Of a stretch of DNA of 64,000 nucleotides, positions 30,176 to 38,810 are shown one piece after another. Source of the stretch: an uncultured Christensenella sp. (lineage in GTDB: Bacteria > Bacillota > Clostridia > Christensenellales > Borkfalkiaceae); contig CAJTKX010000001.1 of assembly GCA_910577055.1 (NCBI GenBank), positions 496,001 to 560,000 of the forward strand. Direction: 5' to 3'. The notes beneath the pieces are model-generated. The model was given only the letters and a program-made list of their open reading frames with translations. It was not told the origin of the DNA and searched no databases. Each line of letters starts with the position of its first letter. The first letter of the stretch is position 1. A program made the translations under genes and the position numbers.

Positions 30176-32485
30176 TTACAGCCCTTTTATGGCGTTTTTA
30201 AACACCGCGTCCACGTCGGTTACGGGTATAAAATTCAATTTTTCGCGGATATTTTCGGGGATATCTTCCAAGTCCTTTTTGTTTTCCGCGGGGATAATGA
30301 TATTTTTAACGCCTATGCGGTACGCAGCAAGCGCCTTTTCCTTCAAGCCGCCTATGGGCAGAACCTTGCCGCGCAAAGTGATTTCGCCCGTCATTGCAAC
30401 CGACTTTTTAACGGGTTTTTTGGTGAACGCCGAAAGTATAGCCGTTGCCATAGTTATGCCCGCGCTCGGTCCGTCCTTGGGAGTTGCGCCCTCCGGCACG
30501 TGAACGTGAATGTCGGTATTTTCGAACACCTTGCTTTCTAAGCCGTAGCTTGCACTGTTGGAGCGGATATAGCTTATAGCCGCCCTTGCGCTCTCTTTCA
30601 TAACGTCGCCGAGCTTGCCCGTAAGAAGTATATCGCCCTTGCCTTGCATTGCGGAAACCTCGATGGTAAGCGTAGTTCCGCCCACCGCCGTCCAAGCAAG
30701 CCCCGTAGCCGCGCCTATTTCGTCTTTGCCCAAGCTTTTGTCCTCTTCATAGCGTCTTGCGCCGAGGAAGGTTTCCAAATTCTCTTTTACAACGGTAACA
30801 TTTTCGTCGTTGCCTTCGGCAAATTTAACCGCGGCTTTTCTGCAAACGGCGTCAATCTTGCGCTCTAAATTTCTGACGCCGGCTTCCATAGTGTAGCCCG
30901 AAATTATAGCGTTAAGCGCGCCGTCGTCAAACTCTATTTGCCCCTCTTTAAGTCCGTTTGCCGCTCTCTTTTTAGGCACCAAGTAGCGCTTGGCAATCTC
31001 GCACTTTTCTTCTTGGGTGTAGCCGTTCAGCTCTATAACTTCCATTCTGTCCAAAAGCGGACGGGGAATGCCTTCGAGTCCGTTCGCCGTTGTTATAAAA
31101 AGCACCTTGCTCAAATCGTACGGCACTTCCAAATATCTGTCGCGGAAAGTTGCGTTCTGCGCGGGGTCCAAAACCTCCAAAAGCGCGCTTGCGGGGTCGC
31201 CGCGCATATCCGAGGACAGCTTGTCAATCTCGTCCAATAAAAATACGGGGTTGACGCTTTCGGCTTGTTTTATGCCGTTTATAATTCTGCCCGGCATGGC
31301 GCCGATATAGGTCTTTCTGTGCCCGCGTATCTCCGACTCGTCCTTAACGCCGCCAAGACTCATTCTTACGAATTTTCTGCCGAGGGCGCGTGCAATCGAC
31401 GTTGCTATAGAGGTTTTGCCCACCCCGGGAGGGCCCACAAGACACAAAATGGGCGCGTTAAGTCCGTCCGTAAGCTTTAAAACGGCAAGGTATTCGGTTA
31501 TTCTTTCCTTGATTTTTTCAAGACCGTAATGGTCGTCGTTTAAAATTTTAACCGCGTCTTGCAAATTTTCGGTGTCGGTCGTCTTTTCCGACCACGGCAA
31601 GTCAAGCAGCCAATCGACGTATGTTCTTAAAACGTTGTACTCGGGCGAAGAAGTCTGCATCTTGTCCATACGGGACAGCTCTTTCAAAGCTTTTTTCTCG
31701 ACCTCTTCGGGCATACCCTTAGCCTTTACGCGCCTCTCCATTTCTTCCTTTTCTTCCTCGTCGTCGCCAAGCTCGGTATGAATGGCTTTAAGCTGCTCTC
31801 TAAGGTAGTACTCGCGTTGGTTTTTGTCTATGTTTTGGCGCACCATAGAGTTGATTTTGCGCTCCAAACGAGAGATTTCCAACTCGTCGTTGAGAATTTT
31901 ATCGATAGTGCGCAGTCTGTCTATGACGCGCTCGCACTCCAAAATCTGCTGCTTGGTTTCGTATTTAAGGTTTAAATTGTGCGCCGCGATATTCACGAAC
32001 TCGTCGGGGTCGCCGCACTTATCGAGAGCTGCGACGGCATCCTTCGATATACGCGACTCGGTCATGGAAATATCGCGCATAACGTTCTTTGCCGTGCGGA
32101 AATAGGCTTCTTCCAAAGCCTCTTCGCCGTGAACGGGCTTTACCTCGTCCACCTCGGCAGAAAAAGCGCCGTCCCTAAAATCGATGACGCGCACCGCCGC
32201 GCGGTACAAGCCTTGCACGGTAATTCTTATATTGTTTGCGGGCAAACGCGTAATTTGTTTAAGTTGCACAACGGTGCCCACAGAGTACAAGTCGTCGAAG
32301 GTAACTTCGGTAAGCTCCGCATTCTTCTGCGTGCATATAAACAGCCGAGAGTCCGCATCCGCGGCGTTTTTAACCGCCGTCAGGGAAATTATCCGACCCA
32401 CGTCGAAGCTGAGCGTAGTATCGGGGAATACCACTCTGCCACGCAAAGGCACTACGGGCAGAATTTCCGTTTTGTTTCTTGCCAT
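30176..32485 (-). CDS. lon: ATP-dependent protease La (Lon)
   Basis: 769-residue cytosolic protease that removes misfolded and regulatory proteins. The N-terminal substrate domain starts at LPVVPLRGRVVFPDTTLSFDVG. The AAA+ module has Walker A GPPGVGKTSIATSIARALGRKF, Walker B NPVFLLDEIDKL and the RDRYLEVPYDLS sensor region. The C-terminal S16 protease domain has the Ser-Lys dyad in PKDGPSAGITMATAILSAFT (Ser) and GEITLRGKVLPIGGLKEKALAA (Lys). All key residues appear intact. Lies between clpX and engB; a 13-bp hairpin separates it from clpX and may adjust downstream expression. Confidence 0.98.
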   Translation of the reverse strand: MARNKTEILPVVPLRGRVVFPDTTLSFDVGRIISLTAVKNAADADSRLFICTQKNAELTEVTFDDLYSVGTVVQLKQITRLPANNIRITVQGLYRAAVRVIDFRDGAFSAEVDEVKPVHGEEALEEAYFRTAKNVMRDISMTESRISKDAVAALDKCGDPDEFVNIAAHNLNLKYETKQQILECERVIDRLRTIDKILNDELEISRLERKINSMVRQNIDKNQREYYLREQLKAIHTELGDDEEEKEEMERRVKAKGMPEEVEKKALKELSRMDKMQTSSPEYNVLRTYVDWLLDLPWSEKTTDTENLQDAVKILNDDHYGLEKIKERITEYLAVLKLTDGLNAPILCLVGPPGVGKTSIATSIARALGRKFVRMSLGGVKDESEIRGHRKTYIGAMPGRIINGIKQAESVNPVFLLDEIDKLSSDMRGDPASALLEVLDPAQNATFRDRYLEVPYDLSKVLFITTANGLEGIPRPLLDRMEVIELNGYTQEEKCEIAKRYLVPKKRAANGLKEGQIEFDDGALNAIISGYTMEAGVRNLERKIDAVCRKAAVKFAEGNDENVTVVKENLETFLGARRYEEDKSLGKDEIGAATGLAWTAVGGTTLTIEVSAMQGKGDILLTGKLGDVMKESARAAISYIRSNSASYGLESKVFENTDIHVHVPEGATPKDGPSAGITMATAILSAFTKKPVKKSVAMTGEITLRGKVLPIGGLKEKALAAYRIGVKNIIIPAENKKDLEDIPENIREKLNFIPVTDVDAVFKNAIKGL

Positions 32486-32508
32486 TGTATTTTCCTCTTA
32501 TATTGGGT

Positions 32509-32540
32509 GCGCGGGCAAAAAATTCGATTTTTGCCCGCGC
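32509..32540 (-). promoter_or_regulatory. Intra-operon hairpin between clpX and lon
   Basis: Perfect 13-bp inverted repeat (GCGCGGGCAAAAA / TTTTTGCCCGCGC) with a 6-base loop, in the 74-base gap. Either a leaky terminator or an mRNA processing or stability element. Confidence 0.6.
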
Positions 32541-32559
32541 CGTTAAATTCTTATTATTT

Positions 32560-33786
32560 TTAAGCCGTCTTTTCGCCGTAAATTATCTTTGGTTCGGCTT
32601 TGTCGGTTACACACTCCCGCGTGACGATAACTTCCTTTATGTTTTTTTCGGACGGAAGTTTATACATAACCGAGGTCATAAAGCTCTCTATAATAGTTCT
32701 GAGTCCGCGCGCGCCCGTTTTTAAGCGTATTGCAGTGTTTGCGATTTCTCTGACCGCGCCATCCTCGACGGTGAGCTTCACGCCGTCCATAGCAATCAAC
32801 TTTTGATATTGCTTTATAATAGCGTTTTTCGGTTGGGTTAAAATGTTTACAAGCGCGTCCTCGTTCAAAGGGTGCAAGCTTACAACTATGGGGATACGCC
32901 CTACAAATTCGGGAATAAGTCCGAATTTGGTCAAGTCTTGCGGCTTAACGTCCGCCAACATCTCGTAGACGTTATCCTCGGTATTCTTGACTGTGCCGCC
33001 AAAACCGAGCGAGGTGTTATCCTTACGCTTTTGCACTATTTTGTCAAGCCCTACGAAAGCCCCGCCGCAGATGAACAGAATGTTTGTGGTGTCTATCCTT
33101 AAACATTCTTGTTGGGGGTGTTTTCTTCCGCCTTGAGGGGGAACGCTCGCAACCGTGCTTTCGATAATTTTAAGCAGCGCTTGCTGAACTCCTTCGCCGG
33201 AAACGTCGCGGGTGATGGAAACGTTTTCACCCTTCCTCGCTATTTTATCGATTTCGTCGATGTATATAATTCCGCGCTGAGCCTTTTGAATGTCGTAGTC
33301 GGCGTTCTGAATAAGCTTCAAAAGAATATTTTCAACGTCCTCGCCAACGTAGCCCGCCTCGGTTAAAGTAGTTGCGTCGGAAGAAGCGAAAGGCACGTTT
33401 AAAATCTTAGCAAGCGTTCTTGCAAGCAAAGTTTTGCCGCAGCCCGTGGGACCCAACAGAAGAATGTTGGACTTTTCAATCTCAACGTCCTTGTCGCCCG
33501 CGTCTTTAACCATATTGTTTATGCGCTTATAGTGGTTGTACACCGCGACGGAAAGCACTTTTTTAGCCTCGTGCTGACCTACGATATACTTATCCAACTC
33601 GTCCTTTATTTCCGCGGGCGTCTTTAAAGGAACTTGCTCCGCTTCGGGCGCGTCAACCTCTTTAAGCATATCGCCGCAGATAAGGACGCACTCGTCGCAG
33701 ATATGCGCGCCGTCGTTGCCCCTTATAAGCCTTTTAACCAAATCTTCGGTTTTTCCGCAGAATGAACAATGCTTTTGCTCTTTCAA
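32560..33786 (-). CDS. clpX: ClpX, ATPase subunit of the ClpXP protease
   Basis: 408-residue AAA+ unfoldase that feeds ClpP. The N-terminal zinc-binding domain has CSFCGKTEDL and CDECVLIC (four cysteines, C4 type). Walker A is LLLGPTGCGKTLLARTLAKILN, Walker B GIIYIDEIDKIARK, pore loop GYVGED, and the sensor region GARGLRTIIE. The ClpP-docking loop appears as IPEFVGRIPIVVSL (LGF-type loop upstream: NTSLGFGGTVK). 24 bases after clpP on the minus strand; co-transcribed with tig and clpP. Standard length and context. Confidence 0.98.
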   Translation of the reverse strand: MKEQKHCSFCGKTEDLVKRLIRGNDGAHICDECVLICGDMLKEVDAPEAEQVPLKTPAEIKDELDKYIVGQHEAKKVLSVAVYNHYKRINNMVKDAGDKDVEIEKSNILLLGPTGCGKTLLARTLAKILNVPFASSDATTLTEAGYVGEDVENILLKLIQNADYDIQKAQRGIIYIDEIDKIARKGENVSITRDVSGEGVQQALLKIIESTVASVPPQGGRKHPQQECLRIDTTNILFICGGAFVGLDKIVQKRKDNTSLGFGGTVKNTEDNVYEMLADVKPQDLTKFGLIPEFVGRIPIVVSLHPLNEDALVNILTQPKNAIIKQYQKLIAMDGVKLTVEDGAVREIANTAIRLKTGARGLRTIIESFMTSVMYKLPSEKNIKEVIVTRECVTDKAEPKIIYGEKTA

Positions 33787-33810
33787 GAAAATACTCCTAT
33801 TACAATAAAC

Positions 33811-34404
33811 TTATCTTTTATAGAACACCTTATCTATAAGCCCGTATTCGAGCGCCTCTTGCGCGGACAGGTAGTTGTCCCTATCCGTGTCCCTTTCTAT
33901 TTGTTCAAGCGGCTTACCCGAATTTTGTGCAAGAATAGTGTTTAACTTATGTCTTGTTTTTAATATGTGCTCCGCCGCGATTTTTATATCGCTTGCTTGA
34001 CCTTGCGCTCCGCCGAGGGGTTGGTGAATCATAATTTCGCTGTTGGGAAGAGCGTATCTTTTGCCCTTCTGTCCGCTCGATAAAAGGAACGCGCCCATCG
34101 AAGCCGCCATACCTATACAGATAGTCGAAACGTCGCACTTGACGTAGTTCATCGTGTCGTAAATCGCAAGTCCCGCGGAAACCGAGCCGCCCGGGCTGTT
34201 GATATAAAGCGAAATATCCTTGGAAGGGTCCTTCGCTTCGAGGTAAATAAGCTGCGCGACTACGGTGTTTGCAACCGCGTCGTCAATCTCGCCGCTTAAA
34301 AAGATAATTCTGTCCTCTAAAAGACGGCTGTAAATATCGTAAGAACGCTCCCCGCGGGAAGTCTGTTCAACTATATAAGGAACCAATGCGCCCTTTTCTT
34401 CCAT
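33811..34404 (-). CDS. clpP: ClpP, proteolytic subunit of Clp protease
   Basis: 197-residue serine protease that assembles into a 14-mer. The ATG at 34404 is chosen because GAGGTG lies 7 bases upstream; an in-frame TTG at 34410 would put the ribosome site too close. Catalytic Ser is in CIGMAASMGAFLLSSG, His in RYALPNSEIMIHQPLGGAQGQ, and Asp in IERDTDRDNYLSAQEA. The handle region and C-terminus (EYGLIDKVFYKR) are normal. The order tig-clpP-clpX-lon is that of many Clostridia. Its loss would be expected to stabilise many stress and developmental regulators. Confidence 0.98.
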   Translation of the reverse strand: MEEKGALVPYIVEQTSRGERSYDIYSRLLEDRIIFLSGEIDDAVANTVVAQLIYLEAKDPSKDISLYINSPGGSVSAGLAIYDTMNYVKCDVSTICIGMAASMGAFLLSSGQKGKRYALPNSEIMIHQPLGGAQGQASDIKIAAEHILKTRHKLNTILAQNSGKPLEQIERDTDRDNYLSAQEALEYGLIDKVFYKR

Positions 34405-34422
34405 TTTCAAACACCTCGAAAA

Positions 34423-35868
34423 TTAATCTTCATTCTTAGCCGCGGGCTTTTTAGCGGCGGTTTTGGTTGCGGTAGACTTTGTCGCAGTAGATTTTGTCGC
34501 AGTAGATTTAGGAGCCGCGGACTTAGCAGCAGTCGTTTTTGTCGCAGCGGATTTTGCTGCGGGCTTTTTTTCGTCGGTGTAAAGCTCGTTATTAGCCATA
34601 AGGAACTCGAACAGCTTGGTTATTACCAAATCGTTCTTGATATAGTCAAGCTGACGGGGGTCAATGGTCTTTTTGTATTCTTCGGCTGTCTTTTCAACCG
34701 ATTTAGCTTGCTCGGCAATCTTGTCGTCCACTTCCTTTTCGGAAACGGTTATATTCTCGCTCTTGATAATCTTTTCTATAACAAGCTGTTGAAGCACGCG
34801 GGGCTGTGCTTGCGAAACGAACTGAGCACGGAACTCTTCCATACTCTGCCCGATGTATTTAAGATAATCTTCGAGCTTGATGCCTTGATACATAAGGCGG
34901 TAAGAGAAGTCTTGCACCATTCTGTCGATTTCGCTTTCAATCATCGCGTTGGGGATTTCCGCCGTTGCGTGCTTGGAAATTTCTTCGACGATGCTGTTCT
35001 CGGTTTCGTCGCGCGAGCGGTTTTCGGCTTGTTTTATAAGTTTTTCACGCGTTTTGTTTTTGTATTCTTCGACGCTTTCCGCACCGGCGTGCGCTTTGAC
35101 GTACTCGTCGGTAAGCTCGGGAAGTTGCTTTTCGAAAATCTTATTTAAAGTGATTGCGAATACAGCGTCTTTGCCTTTAAGATTGTCAGCTTGATAGTCG
35201 TCGGGGAATTTGACGGTGATGTCCTTCTTCTCGCCCACCTTCATACCCTCTACTTGCTCCTCGAAGCCGGGGATAAAGCTTCCGCTGCCGAGCACCAAAT
35301 CATACTCTTCGGCGGTGCCGCCCGCAAACTTTTCGCCGTTTACCGTGCCCGAAAAGTCGATGTTTACCTTGTCGCCCTTCTTGGACGCGCGGTCTTTAAC
35401 TTCGACTTCGTTCGCGTTGCGCTCCAAAAGCTTTTTAGCTTCGGCGTCAACGTCGGCGTCGTTAACATTATACTCATACTTTTTGATTTTTAAACCCGTA
35501 TACGCGTCGATTTTAACGTCGGGTTTTACGGGAACGACCGCCGCAAGCGTTACGCCCTTGCCGTCGGTCATATCTTCCACGGAAAGCTCCGGCTCGCCTA
35601 CTGCCGTAAAGTTAGCCTTCTCCTTTTCGAGTATAGCGTAGTAATGTTGGGAATATAAAAGGTTGAAAGCCTCTTCGTAGAACAGTCCCTTGCCGTAATA
35701 ATTTTCAAGAACGGGCTGGGGCGCTTTACCCTTTCTGAACCCGGGAACGGTATATTTACCGCGGGTTTTCAAATACGCCTTGGAAATTGCGTCTTTCCAC
35801 TCTTCTTGCGTGAAAGAAATGGTAAGTTTGACCGTGCTTTTTTCTCCGACTGACTGTGTGTATTTCAT
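34423..35868 (-). CDS. tig: Trigger factor with repetitive basic tail
   Basis: Ribosome-bound chaperone and prolyl isomerase, 481 residues. The N-terminal ribosome-binding domain has the signature GFRKGKAPQPVLENYYG (family GFRxGKxP). The FKBP-type PPIase domain spans about 160-245 (GDKVNIDFSGTVNGEKF). The C-terminal helical cradle ends near residue 430. A further 45-residue tail of Ala/Lys/Thr/Ser repeats (units like TKSTA, AAKSA), encoded by near-identical short DNA repeats around 34460-34560, is unusual for the family and probably disordered. Ribosome site TAGGAG. First gene of the tig-clpP-clpX-lon-engB group. Confidence 0.96.
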   Translation of the reverse strand: MKYTQSVGEKSTVKLTISFTQEEWKDAISKAYLKTRGKYTVPGFRKGKAPQPVLENYYGKGLFYEEAFNLLYSQHYYAILEKEKANFTAVGEPELSVEDMTDGKGVTLAAVVPVKPDVKIDAYTGLKIKKYEYNVNDADVDAEAKKLLERNANEVEVKDRASKKGDKVNIDFSGTVNGEKFAGGTAEEYDLVLGSGSFIPGFEEQVEGMKVGEKKDITVKFPDDYQADNLKGKDAVFAITLNKIFEKQLPELTDEYVKAHAGAESVEEYKNKTREKLIKQAENRSRDETENSIVEEISKHATAEIPNAMIESEIDRMVQDFSYRLMYQGIKLEDYLKYIGQSMEEFRAQFVSQAQPRVLQQLVIEKIIKSENITVSEKEVDDKIAEQAKSVEKTAEEYKKTIDPRQLDYIKNDLVITKLFEFLMANNELYTDEKKPAAKSAATKTTAAKSAAPKSTATKSTATKSTATKTAAKKPAAKNED

Positions 35869-35959
35869 TTTTTACTCCTAAAATATGTAGTTTTTTAAAT
35901 TTATGCAAATTGTATTTTAGCACAACTTTATAATTTTGAAAAGCAAATTCAATACGAAT

Positions 35960-35988
35960 TTGACACTTTTTATTTTATGAGTTATAAT
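35960..35988 (+). promoter_or_regulatory. rqcH promoter
   Basis: TTGACA, 17 bases, TATAAT: full consensus. It lies in the divergent gap with tig and decides the rqcH start, because an in-frame ATG at 35977 falls inside it. Confidence 0.88.
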
Positions 35989-36006
35989 TTTCCAAAGGAG
36001 TTTTTT

Positions 36007-37674
36007 ATGCCGCAAGACGCATTTACAATAAACTTTATAGCGAAAGAACTTGACCAAACTCTTGTCGGCGGGAAAATTTCGAAAATAGTACAGCAAAATA
36101 AAGATTTGCTCACTTTTATTATATACACCCGAAACGGCACGGTTAAACTTGAAATTTGCCTTTCCGCCAAGGGTTGCCGAATAAATTTAACCGGCGCGGA
36201 AGCGCCAGCACCCAAAACGGCGCTCGGTTTTTGTATGCTTTTGCGAAAGCACTTGCAAAACGCCGAGATAACGCGCGTGGGGCAAATCGAGGACGAGCGG
36301 ATAGTTTATTTTGATTTTAACTGCACTTCCGAATTCGAGCTTGCGAAAATGACGTTGTACGTCGAACTTATGGGAAAATACTCTAACGCGGTGTTGGTGC
36401 AAAACGGAATTATAGTAGGCGCATTGAAAACCACTGCCATTGGCGAAAACACGCGCCGCGTGCTTTTTTCGGGCGTAAAATACAGCTTGCCCGAGCCGCA
36501 AGATAAGTATTCCCCCCGTAATATGGCGCAGATAACGCATATTTTCGACGGAACGGACGGCGACAAGGCAAAGATTATTTCCGACAAAATTAAGGGCGTC
36601 TCGTACGCTACCGCGCTTGAAATTGTATCGAATTACGGCGGAAACCCTACCGCGGCAGAGGTTTTTGCCTACTTGAACGACGAAATTTGCGCTCCTTGCG
36701 TAACTTTTACGGACGGAGAACCGACCGATTTCAAAGTGCGCTCTTCCGCGGAAGATAAGCGGGCTTTTGACAGTGTTTTGGAGGCGCAGACCGCATACTA
36801 TGCCCAAGTTAACGCAAAAAGGGACTTCGAAGACAAGGTAAGAAAATTATCGCTTGCCCTTGCCTCGTCGGTTAAAAAATACGAAAAGCGGCTTGCCAAT
36901 ATCGGGCAAAAGCTTTTGGACTGCCGAGATATGGAAACGGTGAAATTGAAGGGCGAGCTTATTACCGCGAACATTTATGCGATTTCACGCGGAATGGACG
37001 GATTTGAGGCGGTAAATTACTATGATGAAAAGGGCGGAAAGATAAAAATTGCGTTAGACAAGTCGCTTTCGCCCGCGGACAACGCGCAGAAATACTATAA
37101 AAGATATGCAAAATTAAAGCGTACGGCGGTAAGCGTGACCGAACAGAAAAAGGAAACCGAAGAAAAGCTGAACTATTTACACAGCATTGCTTCGCATATA
37201 CGCAACGCGGAAAACCTTTGCGACCTTATCGAAACCGAGGAAGAATTGCGAAGTTTAAACCTTATCCCCGCCGAACAGAACGGCAAAAAGAAAACAGTAA
37301 AAATAACGCCGTATCGAGCATATATGTTGGGGGGAATTAAGATTTTGGCGGGACGTAACAACGCGCAAAACGACCGACTTTTGAAGAGTATTTCAAGCGA
37401 AGATTTATGGTTGCATACCCAAAGCTACCACTCTTCCTATGTGGCTATAATTTGCGACGGCAAGCCCGTACCCGACGAGGTGTTGCTTGCGGCGGCGGAA
37501 ATATGCGCGTTTTATTCGGACGGACGCGACGGTAGCAAAATACCCGTTGATTACACGCGGCGGGCGTGCGTTAAAAAGCCGCCCAAGGCTAATGCGGGCT
37601 TTGTGATTTACACTGATTATAAGACGGTGCTCGTGGACCCGAACGCGCACGAGGAGTTGAGGATAGAGCTATGA
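36007..37674 (+). CDS. rqcH: RqcH / NFACT-family ribosome quality control protein
   Basis: 555-residue Rqc2 homolog that binds stalled 50S subunits and directs poly-alanine tailing so that ClpXP can degrade the nascent chain. Start ATG 36007 with AAAGGAG 6 bases upstream. Order: NFACT-N (1-170, FTINFIAKELDQTLVGGKISKIVQ), HhH region (about 185-235), coiled coils (260-410, EDKVRKLSLALASSVKKYEKRL and EQKKETEEKLNYLHS), NFACT-R (430-555) with GRNNAQNDRLL and DLWLHTQSYHSSYVAI. The family DxWxH motif reads DLWLH. It faces the tig-clpPX genes across a short divergent promoter, a sensible neighbourhood because RqcH products are ClpXP substrates. Older databases call it fibronectin-binding protein. Confidence 0.95.
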   Translation: MPQDAFTINFIAKELDQTLVGGKISKIVQQNKDLLTFIIYTRNGTVKLEICLSAKGCRINLTGAEAPAPKTALGFCMLLRKHLQNAEITRVGQIEDERIVYFDFNCTSEFELAKMTLYVELMGKYSNAVLVQNGIIVGALKTTAIGENTRRVLFSGVKYSLPEPQDKYSPRNMAQITHIFDGTDGDKAKIISDKIKGVSYATALEIVSNYGGNPTAAEVFAYLNDEICAPCVTFTDGEPTDFKVRSSAEDKRAFDSVLEAQTAYYAQVNAKRDFEDKVRKLSLALASSVKKYEKRLANIGQKLLDCRDMETVKLKGELITANIYAISRGMDGFEAVNYYDEKGGKIKIALDKSLSPADNAQKYYKRYAKLKRTAVSVTEQKKETEEKLNYLHSIASHIRNAENLCDLIETEEELRSLNLIPAEQNGKKKTVKITPYRAYMLGGIKILAGRNNAQNDRLLKSISSEDLWLHTQSYHSSYVAIICDGKPVPDEVLLAAAEICAFYSDGRDGSKIPVDYTRRACVKKPPKANAGFVIYTDYKTVLVDPNAHEELRIEL

Positions 37675-37967
37675 AAAACGAAATTAAAGACGAAGAAATA
37701 AAAAGCACGACCAAAACCTACTTTTATATTTCGATAGTTATGTGCGTACTGTCTGCGGTAGCGTTCGGGCTGAGTTTTTCGTTTATGGGAATTTACGCGC
37801 TGATTGCAAGCCTTATTTTAGAGCTTTGCGCCCTCTCCTTTGCGGTTACGCAAAAAAGGAAAAATCCTTTGCCCGCGCTGAAATTCGTTTTTATTGCCGC
37901 GTATGTATTGCTTGCGCTTAGCGCGCTGCTGTTCGTGGGCGGGCTTATCTACTCCGCTATCGTATAA
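37671..37967 (+). CDS. Small membrane protein, three helices, unknown
   Basis: 98 residues, start overlapping the rqcH stop (ATGA), so translationally coupled. A charged N-terminus (KNEIKDEEIKSTTKT) is followed by helices YFYISIVMCVLSAVAFGLSF, IYALIASLILELCALSFAV, a short KRKNPLP loop and FVFIAAYVLLALSALLFVGG. No motif I recognise. Starts the run of small membrane proteins that follows rqcH. Confidence 0.65.
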   Translation: MKNEIKDEEIKSTTKTYFYISIVMCVLSAVAFGLSFSFMGIYALIASLILELCALSFAVTQKRKNPLPALKFVFIAAYVLLALSALLFVGGLIYSAIV

Positions 37968-37998
37968 AAACCCGAAAAATTCGCCATTATTAATTGTG

Positions 37999-38373
37999 AT
38001 GGACAGAATTTGCATTGCGGTACTTGAAAAAATATGTTCGCTTGCGGCTTTCGGCAAGTTCGTCGTGTTTTCCGAGGATGAGTTATTTGACGTGTTCCCC
38101 GACGGCGAGAATAAAACCGACGGCGCGCTACGCGGCGCATTGAAAAGCCTTAGGGAAGGCGGATTTATCGACCTTAAATATTCAAGCGGCAATTTGTACT
38201 GCATAGCCCCTTTAAAAAAATACGAGCCTTTACCCGAACCCGTAGCGGAAGAGCCGAAAATTGAAGAAAATACCCCAAAAGTAAGGCATATGTGGGGGGC
38301 AATCTTTATTTCGGCGTTTTTCGGCGGGGCGGCGGGAAGCTTAGTAATTTCCCTTATATTCGCACTTTTGTAG
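37999..38373 (+). CDS. Winged-helix-like protein with C-terminal membrane anchor (first of a pair)
   Basis: 124 residues starting MDRICIAVLEKICSL; an upstream in-frame start would overlap the preceding gene and is not preferred. No ribosome site is evident (GTGATG directly before). Residues 1-72 look like a small alpha/beta winged-helix fold (ALRGALKSLREGGFIDLKYSSGNLYCIA). A Pro/Glu linker and a single C-terminal helix (GAIFISAFFGGAAGSLVISLIFALL) follow. The next gene has the same layout, so these are likely ancient paralogs. A membrane-tethered DNA- or RNA-binding role is conceivable; there is no direct evidence. Confidence 0.6.
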   Translation: MDRICIAVLEKICSLAAFGKFVVFSEDELFDVFPDGENKTDGALRGALKSLREGGFIDLKYSSGNLYCIAPLKKYEPLPEPVAEEPKIEENTPKVRHMWGAIFISAFFGGAAGSLVISLIFALL

Positions 38374-38730
38374 ATGCTGACGAGATACGAAAACGAGGTA
38401 ATGTCCGCCGTTTACAGCCTTTGCGACGGCACGGACGGCTGCCTTGTTTCCCCCATAGATATTCTGTCCGTTCTGCCGGCTAAACACAAGATTAGCCCCG
38501 ATAAGCTCGAAGATATTCTTACCGCGTTAAAGTGCGACGGGTACTTCGATTTGATTCCTTCCGAACGAAAGGGAGAAAAGATGTACGTTATAAACTTGAA
38601 AGAAAGCGGCTTTGCGTACAAACGCACGGCAAAGCAAAAGCAACGCGATATAACATTTAAAATTTTTCTTGCGTTCGTAGGCGCGCTTGCAACTTTTATA
38701 TTCGGTTTGATTTTAAAAGCGATTTTTTAA
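38374..38730 (+). CDS. Winged-helix-like protein with C-terminal membrane anchor (second of a pair)
   Basis: 118 residues; its ATG directly follows the stop codon of the previous gene. The N-terminal 80 residues (YENEVMSAVYSLCDGTDGCLVSPIDILSVLP, then LEDILTALKCDGYFDLIPSERKGEKMYVINL) look like a winged-helix unit with a beta hairpin, and one helix at the end (IFLAFVGALATFIFGLILKAIF) would tether it to the membrane. Same architecture as the preceding protein with low identity. Ends just before a terminator shared with the convergent acyltransferase-like gene. Confidence 0.62.
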   Translation: MLTRYENEVMSAVYSLCDGTDGCLVSPIDILSVLPAKHKISPDKLEDILTALKCDGYFDLIPSERKGEKMYVINLKESGFAYKRTAKQKQRDITFKIFLAFVGALATFIFGLILKAIF

Positions 38731-38778
38731 GCATTCCGTTAATTCATATCTACTTCCTCTATATATTAAGAAAATAAA

Positions 38779-38804
38779 CGCCGCGGGCAATTCAGCCCGC
38801 GGCG
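38779..38804. terminator. Bidirectional terminator
   Basis: 10-bp GC arms CGCCGCGGGC / GCCCGCGGCG with a 6-base loop between convergent genes, T-rich on both sides (TAATTTTTATT on plus, TTTATTTTC on minus). Confidence 0.82.
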
Positions 38805-38810
38805 TAATTT

